Assembly (NCBI GenBank): GCA_038277395.1
Contig: CM076192.1
Location: 14,369,494 to 14,433,493 of the forward strand
Length of the DNA: 64,000 nucleotides
Direction of reading: 5' to 3'
DNA from: Dryocosmus kuriphilus
Lineage: Eukaryota; Arthropoda; Insecta; Hymenoptera; Cynipidae
The translations under genes were made by a program, and so were the position numbers. This document shows, piece after piece, positions 56,556 through 64,000 of this stretch; positions within the stretch are counted from its first letter, which is position 1; each line of letters starts with the position of its first letter. Under the pieces are notes generated by a model. It was not told the DNA's origin. It searched no databases and was given only the letters and a program-made list of their open reading frames with translations.

Positions 56556-58310
56556 AAACTTCTGTTGATAAGGAAGGTTTACACATTAGTGTTTTTGATC
56601 GTAAGGTTTCTAAGGGCCTCTTGGCAACTAAATACTTTCTTAAGAAAGACCCGGATCTGATTTGTATGAATGCTGACAAGGGTAACATCACTGTTTGCAT
56701 GAGAAAATCGGAATTTGTGAGGGACATGGAGCGCTTACTTTCTGATGAAGAGAAATTTGAAATAATAAATGAAAATCCAATTAAAAAGTTAAGAAATAGT
56801 ACTTTTAGATTGCTGAATAATTGGAGATTGGCTGGACTTCTGGGAAAGCATATTAGATGGACAGATGTCAATACTCAGGATTCGGTTCTTGCTAGATGCT
56901 ATGGTTTGAGGAAGATTCAGAAGGAGAATCATCCTTTGAGAGTAATTGTTTTGACTATTAACACTCCTACTAAATTTTTCGAACAAAATTTCAATGTGAT
57001 TATCAAAGACTCCATTGATGTGTCAAATTATAGCATAAAGAATAGTTGGGTTTTTCCAACATTTATAACGCAAAGAAGGTTCCGGATGACTGTGTCACGA
57101 TTTCTTTGGATGTTGTGGCAATGTTTCCAAACATTCCTTTGGATTTAGTTAAAACAATTATTGTTAATAGATGGGATAAAATTAAAGTACGCACTCGATT
57201 GGATCAAAAACAGTTTCTAAAAGGGATAGATTTTATTATGAATTCCATTTATTTTAAACTCAATGGAGTCTTTTATAAACAAAAGTTTGTTACCCCAATA
57301 GATTCTGTAATTTCTCCAATTTTGGCAGAAATTGTAATGGAAGATTTGGAGAATTTCGGTTTTCAAAAGTTGGATTTTGATGTTCTCTTTTACTTTCGTT
57401 ATGTGGATGACACTTTTTTGTGCGTTCCTTTAAATAAGATAGAGATGGTGGTTGAGGCCTTTAACAGTTTTCATCCGAAACTTCAATTCACTTGTGAGAT
57501 CGAGCAAAATAAAAAAATTAGTTTTTTGGACTTAGAGTTAACTAGACTTCCAGATAGGAGTATTATTAGTAACTGGTTTAGAAAAAGTACCTATTCTGGT
57601 AGAATTTTGAACTTTTTTTCTGAACATTCTATCCAAAATAAAATTGCAGTAATTAAGGGGTTGGTTGGCAAGCTGTGGGTTTGTCCAGTGAGTCTCTTCA
57701 CATACAGAATTTGATTATAGTTAGGAAGACATTGTTTTTGAATCATCACCCACAAAACTTGATTGAGAAATATATCAAAGTTAGAACTGAACAAATTAAA
57801 AGCAAACATAGCAATTGTTTAGTTCATGATACTTCACAAAAAGAGAGAGAGAGAGAGAGAGCTTATTCCTTCTAACACATTTGTTCTTCCATACCTTGGT
57901 CAAATTTCTAAAACTATTCAATTTATGTTGAGAAAGTTTAAAATCCATACAATTTTTAGAGTTCCTTTAAAATGGACTCTTTCACAACTTTTGGTAAAAT
58001 TCCTTTGGAAAAGTTTGAAAAGGGTGGGGTAGTTTATAAAATCATTTGCAAGAAATGTGGAATGGCTTATGTGGGACAGACTGGTAGACTTCTTAATAAT
58101 AGAGTCGAGGAACATAAGAGTGATGTACGTTTGAAGCGTTCTTATCGCAGTGTTCTTGCTAGACATACTAATAAATGTGCCGAATGTTTTTTTGATTGGG
58201 ATGGTGTTCAAATTTTGCATTATGAGAATGATAACAGTAAGACGGAATTCATGGAAATGCTTTATATTAAAAAGCAAAAGGAGTTATTTATAAATTTCAA
58301 AACCTGATTT
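56546..58310 (+). pseudogene. Penelope-like RT and GIY-YIG, plus copy (locus 3)
   Basis: Starts with VDKEGLHISVFDRKVSKG and ICMNADKGNITVCMRKSEF, then RCYGLRKIQKENHPLRVIV. After a shift near 57060: TISLDVVAMFPNIPLDLVK, then TPIDSVISPILAEIVMEDLE and FRYVDDTFLCVPL with an intact YVDD box. A shift near 57690 and a GAGA run at 57845-57860 break it further. The GIY-YIG domain is complete (GGVVYKIICKKCGMAYVGQT, RVEEHKSD). Comparison with the minus copy shows this arm keeps the catalytic residues but has more frame breaks. Confidence 0.88.
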
Positions 58311-58618
58311 AGATAAATTAAATGGTTGTTTTGATGGTATAATTGATTAAATTTAGAGTTTAAATTCCATGAATCCTTTCTTTTTCTTTTCTCTTTATTT
58401 TCCTGAATTTTAATTTGCCTTTATATCGATAGTCTTTGTTTCTGTGTCAACACGTGCTTGTTTTCCTACCTTTTCAGGTATGGGGTTTATTATTGTGTCT
58501 ATCATATTCTTGTTACTTAGTCGGGTCTCAAAGGTGGAACATCGTGGCGACCTCGCACAGCTGGCTCGGTGATATTATTTTTGATTATAATCTGCTTTTT
58601 TTTTTCTTTTTTTTTTGC

Positions 58619-58649
58619 CTTGATAAGGGTACATGTGGGCACCGAAACG
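58619..58649 (+). ncRNA. Degenerate hammerhead-like core, Penelope 3 right end
   Basis: CTTGATAAGGGT, a loop and GCACCGAAACG resemble the same arrangement as at loci 1 and 2, but the first box is altered. The left arm has lost this segment. Confidence 0.25.
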
Positions 58650-59125
58650 CTGGTGTTATAATTTGTAATTGGTTTTTGGTTTTGGTTTTTAACAAAGTAG
58701 AAGCAAAAGAAGACGAGGGAAGAAGACATCTTCGTCTTCCTCATCTCCGTCTCTGTTCTCATTTTCTTCTTCTACCTTCTTTTCCTTCCTTTTGAAAGTC
58801 ACCCTATGATGTTTTTGTAAAGGTTCAGACACGTACACGTGAGCAAGTTCGATAAAAAATTAAAGAACTTTGCCTATTTAGAATAGTCGATATTTATGGT
58901 TTTTTGAGACCTTGTATTCAATGACCTTGATACAAAAAAAATTTTGGAAGTCATATTCTGGTTCCTCGTTTCAAAACGAAAAAGTTGATCTACTTTATTT
59001 CACACTAGAGATTGCGTATCTTTGCACAAAATGGTACGAAAGAATTTTCAAGTAAGTCTGACTGACCTTAACTTTCGAGGTCATACTTTCAGTTTCTTCA
59101 CATCGGGATAGTTTTCTTGAATTTT

Positions 59126-59902
59126 TCATCCCCCTGGCTCTAGCTTTACAATGCACTTTGTTTCCTTTTTGCATGTCACTTCAATCTGGAGATATTTGTT
59201 TTTGAAACTGGTTTTTTTTTCCAGTTTTTCCGATAGTGCGGCCCTAGAATTTTCTGTATTACCTTTAAAAAAATAAAAAGATATATTGGTTAACCCAAAA
59301 CACATGCGAGTACATTCACCCGCATCATCAGGGGTTATGAATGCTGTCTTCGGCCACGCAGCCGTTGATAATGGAACTTTCAAATAAACATGTGCTAGAC
59401 CTAGTGTGATAAACAATTCGCTCTCCGCCATTACCGTCAAATAATTGTCGCGCTTGGGCGATGTATAATGTACAGGTTTGGTCTGTTTGTTTAGTTTTCT
59501 AAAATCTATCACGATGCAGTGATTGCCATACATTTTTTTCTTTAATCAAAAAAGCTGGACTTGCATATGGCGAAATCGTGTCGGTCGCTAAACCTGCTTC
59601 TTTTAATTCTCTCACTATCGCTTTCTTCTTTTCGTGTTCAGAATTATTCGCCGAAATATATTTCTTACTTATATACTTGCTGTTGTCCTTTTCGGTAATA
59701 TCCATTTTCAATAATAAGTGTACTCTAAAACATATAAAGACGTTGCTTTAACTTTTCTAAAACAATTAAGAACTCTTATTAAGTTCTTTATGGTTTCCTC
59801 CGACTGATTCTCTCCAATATTTAATTCCGCTCGTTCGCCTGGTCCTCCGAATGACGAATCAGCTGGAAAAGGTAACAGTTCGCAGATTTCTACACGCAGC
59901 AT
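59126..59902 (-). pseudogene. Ty3/Gypsy RT first part (minus element)
   Basis: Minus frames 59902-59708 and 59711-59499 give the segment before RT (REKKAIVRELKEAGLATDTI, SPYASPAFLIKEKN). The frame 59533-59126 continues CIVIDFRKLNKQTKPVHY and ITLGLAHVYLKVPLSTAAWP, where Gly replaces the Asp of RT motif A, then KTAFITPDDAGECTRMCFGL. Past about 59263 the reading turns into the mirror of the Penelope arm, so the last 45 residues of the open frame are not RT. Confidence 0.8.
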
Positions 59903-59997
59903 GGTCTTCGTTCTTGTAATCTAATGAAAATTCGAATCCAAATTAAGCACTGGTACAATGTGCTGCTTAGAGGAAGTGATCGCTTTATAGAATTAAT

Positions 59998-60413
59998 CTA
60001 ACTAAAAGTTTCTTCGATTTCCTTGAACACTATACTTTCGCCCTTTTTGTGCATCCCCACAAGTAGATGTTCAGTGAACGATCGACCTTCAATCACGTCT
60101 ACAGTTTGCATATCGTCCGGAATCACTCGAATTTTAATTTCTTTCACCTGTACTCCATCTACATTAACATCCGCGATCACTATACCCGGTGAAGAAGTTA
60201 CAAAATGAGTTGGACCTTTTAACATTTAAAACCTGTCTTCTCCGAAATAAGTCGAAGCCTTTTTTGTAATGCTATAGATGCTATGAGTTTACAGTCCGAA
60301 CTTCCTAGATCGATAAATGCTGGTAGCTTAAAATCCTTTTCTTGTGTGCCCACAGTGACAACTTTGAAATACTTTTCAGTGCCATTATTTGGTCCCGGAG
60401 AAATTACATTCAT
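59998..60413 (-). pseudogene. Ty3/Gypsy protease (minus element)
   Basis: Minus frame 60413-60219 has LPAFIDLGSSDCKLIASIAL, an aspartic protease active site in which the Thr or Ser after Asp is Leu. The next frame (60225-59998) has VIADVNVDGVQVKEIKIRVI and HLLVGMHKKGESIVF. Gag lies upstream and RT downstream on the same strand, as expected. Confidence 0.65.
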
Positions 60414-60985
60414 TTCACTTGTTTTTCAGGTTCGGTACAGTGTAACTGGGTACGATCCTTGAATTCACACTTTCTGGAAAGTAATTCCCTTTGAGGCTCG
60501 GAACAGTCTTTCAAAATCTGGCTGTAATGACTACAATTGTAGTATTTAGCTCTCCTTGTTTGTTTACGAACTGGCGGTCGAAGATCAATCTTTTGCTGAA
60601 ATCCCGGAGGTAGCAATCCATGTGCACCATTTGAAGCTGTCTCATATTGCCGTCTGAACAATTTAGTTTGTATTTCTCGATTAAGATTTTCACGTTCTCT
60701 ATTTTCACGTTCTCTTATTGTCCGTTCGTGAAATTCGTTGTCGTGAGCTTCACGTTCACGAAATTAACAATCACGAGCTTCGAAGTCTCTGAATTCCCTT
60801 TCGAACAGGATACGATTTCCATTGATCGGAATATTAGTCTTGTTGATTTTCATCAAATGAGAGTCACAAATTAACTTGAAGCGCCGCGTGGTGACGGGCA
60901 GTACTGTCGCCCGTTGCATATGCATATACATGAAGGACAGAATATCGTTTAGTCCTGAGCGAGGCGAGAGAAGCGTCATAGCCAC
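60410..60985 (-). pseudogene. Ty3/Gypsy gag C-terminal region (minus element)
   Basis: The minus strand encodes a strongly charged Arg/Glu stretch (REFRDFEARDC, HERTIRER) and then KYYNCSHYSQILKDC and SRKCEFKDRTQLHC, which look like two decayed CCHC zinc knuckles. The first part overlaps the presumed end of the LTR. Low certainty on its 5' limit. Confidence 0.5.
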
Positions 60986-62315
60986 TACACTCCCACCACT
61001 TTGCGCCCGCTACAGCGAGAAGCTAAAAGGAGCGACACAGGCACTTGGGAGGCAGTTCACCGGGGAGCAGCTCAACCTGCACTCGGTGAACCAAGCTGAT
61101 CTCTCTATTAGAGGGAGCAACCACAGTAGAGCGACCGGGATCGACCTGGACATCCCTCCAAGGGTGTGTCCACTAGGTGTGCGAATATCAGGCGCAACTA
61201 TAGCCGTACACCTGACCAACGGTTGCGTCGGCTAACAACCGGCCTAACCAGGAATCACTCCATAAAAACCTTCCCCGGGGAAAAATCGCTGGATACGTAA
61301 CTAGAGGGCGCAACATGGCCACCTATCCAGTTAGAGATTGTGCCGGCCTGAAAACCGACCCAACCTGAGCCGACCCGTGGAAACAGTTTGTCCACCAGGT
61401 ATGCGACTAGCAGGCGCAACTATAGCCGTACACCTGGCCAACGGTTACGTCAGCTAACAATCGGCTTAACCAGGACTCCCTCCATACACACCTTCCCCAG
61501 GGAAAACTCGCTGGATACGTGACTAGAGGGCGCAGCCATGGCTACATATCCAGTTAAAGATTGTGCCGGCCTGAAAGCCTACCCAACCTGAGCCGAGCCG
61601 GAAAAACAGTTTCCGTCACCTTCATTCACCTGGTGAACCTCACTCAACGCACGACCAGAGGGCGCAACCATGGCCGTGCGTCGAGCTAAAGGGTGTGCTG
61701 ACCAACACCCAGCCCACCGGAGCAAACCAGTACCTGACCACACCAGCTATAGGCAAGGCCGCGTAACCAATGTCGTCGCCAAGACGTCTCCCCCCCCCCC
61801 CCTCTCTCCACACCTTACCGTTTACTACTATTGAGAGGGAGAAGGGTTCAGGAGACAACGCCCGTTTTTCTCTTGCCGAAGACCCGCCGCCTACGCTTTT
61901 TCGTTAACCGCCTTAATGTTTGCTTTTCAGGTACAGCCATATTCTTTTCTCTGCACTCACGCATTCACGTGCAACCGTCGCTCTCCCTCACTCTCATCCG
62001 CCCGCTTATGCGCATCTTCTCTGCTTTACGTTAGAGTCACACACGTCACAAACGCACACACTGCTTATGTTACCGCGCTCACACAACACACAAACTGATA
62101 TGTATTTATCTCTCACCCACGCGCATCTACACTCTCAAATTCACTCACTCGCCACACTCACACTAGTTTCATAATTAGAGATGTACATTATAGTCGAATA
62201 AAGATTGTTTTTTATTTTATTGTAAAAAATATGGATTTGTTTCAGTCGTCCTTAAACCCCTAAACCCTAGATAGGCTGAAGCGTCCGGTGAGACAATTAA
62301 TGGGGCTTCACCCCT
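60880..62315 (-). repeat. LTR-like repeat at the 5' side of the minus Ty3 element
   Basis: It lies upstream of gag on the minus strand and shares GCTGAAGCGTCCGG, a CA-rich stretch and an overall plan with 51324-53135. Exact ends are not clear. Confidence 0.4.
61160..61610 (+). repeat. 225-bp tandem repeat, two units
   Basis: GGCGCAACTATAGCCGTACA, CTGGATACGT, ACTAGAGGGCGCA and GATTGTGCCGGCCTGAAA occur in each unit; a partial third with GACCAGAGGGCGCAACCATG follows at 61650. Confidence 0.9.
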
Positions 62316-62603
62316 TAAAATAAAAAATCGTTAAAACTGACTCGTCCACGTATCCACTGTCATGAGGACTTTCGCTCTTTTAGCGATTCACACAGATCCT
62401 TCATATAAAAAGCGCTTAGTGTACTAAATATAAATTTACTCATTAGAATCTCTACAAGTACACAGGTTTTGAAGTAACTTGCAGCAAAATTTTATTTGAC
62501 GAAATAGATTCAGAATATAATAAAAAGGTGAACTTAAACATAACGCCCGACTCGTATCGACAAGGAGAGAACAGAAATGATTGAAAATTCATTCGTATGG
62601 AAA

Positions 62604-62682
<79 letters not shown>

Positions 62683-62929
62683 CACAATTTAATCGTAAAA
62701 ATCAGAGGTTGACAGCGTTTACAATAAAAACATAAGCTTACTATCTAAAACGCCATGCCATGGGCCATAAAAATAAATCTTCCCAAAACCCATTTCGAGA
62801 GTGAGAGATTTCTGTCTCTAGTTCATACCATTTCATTTACTGCAATATCAGAATTACAAGCTTGCCATTTATTTCTCTATTGTAACGTGCGCAAATAACC
62901 CTGAGATCAAATACGCTAAAAGTGTTCTA
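62316..62929. other. Non-coding with TA microsatellite
   Basis: No gene seen; (TA)n at 62604-62679. Confidence 0.5.
62604..62679. repeat. TA microsatellite
   Basis: Nearly pure (TA)n. Confidence 0.95.
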
Positions 62930-63560
62930 ATATGCGGCGAAGCTCTTGCCATGGTGAACTATGATTTTCATTAAATCTAAGACAGAAGGCTCGGGTGCTG
63001 TTAAGAATGGTCCACCTATTAAAAAATAAGTTATAGTGAGAGGCGCAAAATCGTTAACGTCATTATGTAACAGACCGATTGGCCGGGAATTGAAGCATGC
63101 TTCAATTTGACATAGAAGAGTTTTAAACTCCTGTATGGAAAAAGTGTGATTACCAATTTCTGTTTGAGATGATGTTTAACGCTCTTTACACATGCTTCCC
63201 ATAATCCACCAACACATGCTTCCCATAATCCACCAACACATGCTTCCCATAATCCATCAAAGTGTGGAGAGGAGATCGGCATGAAATGCCAAGTAGTGTT
63301 ATCAGCGGCAAATCGTGCCTTTAAATTTTGATTGAGAGTGATTGCTTGCAAAGCGAGCCTTAATTCCCTGTCAGCGCCATAAAAATTAGTACCTTTATCG
63401 CTCTAAAGGTCGGCAGATTTGTCTTGGAGGGCCGCAAATCGCTTAAAGGCGGCCAAAAAACACGCTGTTGAACAGTCATTGGACTGCCGATAGATTGTCC
63501 ATAATCTGAGTAGGAAGATCTGAGCTTTCACATGTGCATGGTACAAACTTATAAATATGT
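62930..63560 (-). pseudogene. Bel/Pao-type integrase fragment
   Basis: Minus strand: ACFLAAFKRFAALQDKSADL, then SDKGTNFYGADRELRLALQ with the second catalytic Asp of the integrase core, TWHFMPISSPHFDGLWEACV and KSVKHHLKQKL. The wording after the core, including the third acidic position in GLWEA, is that of Bel/Pao elements rather than Ty3. A 27-bp unit is triplicated in frame inside the core. An in-frame stop precedes the second Asp, and downstream frames are broken. Confidence 0.75.
63189..63258 (-). repeat. 27-bp in-frame triplication in the Bel/Pao integrase
   Basis: ACATGCTTCCCATAATCCA is repeated three times at 27-bp spacing and encodes GLWEACVGG units on the minus strand. Confidence 0.95.
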
Positions 63561-64000
63561 GCCTAAATAATATTTTAAGTTCCTAATATCCAGTAAGTTT
63601 GCCTGAAAACTCTCAAAGTCAGCTGAACTCCTCCATGTAAGGTTTGTTGATGAGATTTGACAATAATTAACACGCTTATGCGATGCTTTAGCAAAAGAAT
63701 GAGATATTTTTCATTATAACTGAGAACTTAATTTTTTAAATGTCCACAAACCCGACGTATTTCATCCACATCTAAAACCGGATTGGGATTAAAAATGTTT
63801 TTTTAATTCTGAACATAACGTATCCAAGATTTACGAGCCAGACTAAACTTAGTGGCAGCGATCTCAATGTTGGCAATCGCAAAGAAAATTTCGCCAATAT
63901 TGAGATCACTGTTCAGTGGCCATATTATCAGGCAATTATGCTGGAGGTAATTTCATAATTCGAATACGAATAAAGAGTAAACAATATAAGGTAATACGTA
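63561..64000. other. Unassigned window end
   Basis: Probably more of the Bel/Pao element on the minus strand, but no motif can be named. Confidence 0.3.

Larger units (their letters stand above)
53523..59262. mobile_element. Penelope-like element 3, large inverted unit
   Basis: Left arm 53523-56550 and right arm 56550-59262 are inverted copies, from GGCCCACTATCGGAAAAACC at the left edge and its mirror at the right edge through to the Penelope frames in the middle. The left arm carries an extra 1.16 kb (53711-54870) and a replaced segment near 55200-55330. It splits the RT of the minus Ty3 element. Confidence 0.8.
47700..62315 (-). mobile_element. Minus-strand Ty3/Gypsy element, split by two large insertions
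   Basis: On the minus strand the order is LTR-like repeat (about 62315-60880), gag zinc-knuckle region, protease, RT first part (to 59263), RT second part (53522-53149), RNase H (49330-49035) and integrase (48743-47790). The breaks at 59262/53523 and 53135/49331 each coincide with the edges of other repeats. Reading order and strand are consistent with a single copy, with small losses at each break. Confidence 0.7.

Noticed and set aside
60876..61235. 119-codon plus-strand frame
   Set aside because: Lies in the tandem-repeat part of an LTR-like repeat on the other strand and shows no motif.
62452..62685. Open frame of alternating Tyr and Ile
   Set aside because: It is the translation of the TA microsatellite.
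1..64000. CRISPR arrays, operons, ribosome binding sites
   Set aside because: The tandem repeats have no spacer structure and the genome is eukaryotic.

Overview
The window is eukaryotic, AT-rich and almost wholly built from transposable elements in various states of decay. The mix of mariner/Tc1, Ty3/Gypsy, Bel/Pao, LINE, Penelope-like, Helitron and SINE sequences, plus one exon encoding an immunoglobulin domain of the off-track/PTK7 type, points to an arthropod. I lean towards an insect, possibly a hymenopteran, but no sequence here proves the order. No rRNA, genuine tRNA, CRISPR array or bacterial operon is visible.

Layout, left half. 1-941 is a mariner inserted into the gag region of a plus-strand Ty3/Gypsy element (942 to about 6644), followed by an LTR-type repeat (6645-8463) that carries a small retropepsin-like ORF. 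8.5-12.5 kb is mostly non-coding with one host exon (minus, 9871-10146) and two MITEs. 12.5-22.6 kb holds a SINE, a Ty3 integrase tail, LINE remnants, a mariner, a MITE and a decayed transposase-like gene (18501-20826). 22.6-35.5 kb is a nested stack. A LINE coding region appears to be split by a block containing a Helitron with an endonuclease domain. Beside it lie a small Tc1/mariner-type element and a larger one (24508 to about 30535) whose transposase gene is interrupted, with a 14-bp target-site duplication, by a palindromic Penelope-like element. Two SINE copies sit inside the Helitron endonuclease.

Layout, right half. 37083-39735 is a second element of the long-TIR mariner-type family. 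A Penelope fragment (41.1-46.2 kb) hosts a nearly intact LINE (41513-45946, 12-bp duplication, one in-frame stop). From 47.7 to about 62.3 kb one minus-strand Ty3/Gypsy element can be followed in the order LTR, gag, protease, RT, RNase H, integrase. It is interrupted by a block of LTR-type and minisatellite repeats (49331-53135) and by a 5.7-kb inverted Penelope unit (53523-59262). The window ends in a Bel/Pao integrase fragment.

The most notable observations are: a retropepsin-like ORF preserved in two diverged repeat copies with mostly synonymous differences and a changed catalytic motif; three Penelope loci with inverted architecture and hammerhead-like cores near their ends; and internal evidence (target duplications, an empty site, resumed reading frames) that orders many of the insertions. 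Nearly all coding sequence is pseudogenic; the best candidates for intact coding sequence are the host exon, LINE ORF1 and the 99-residue ORF.
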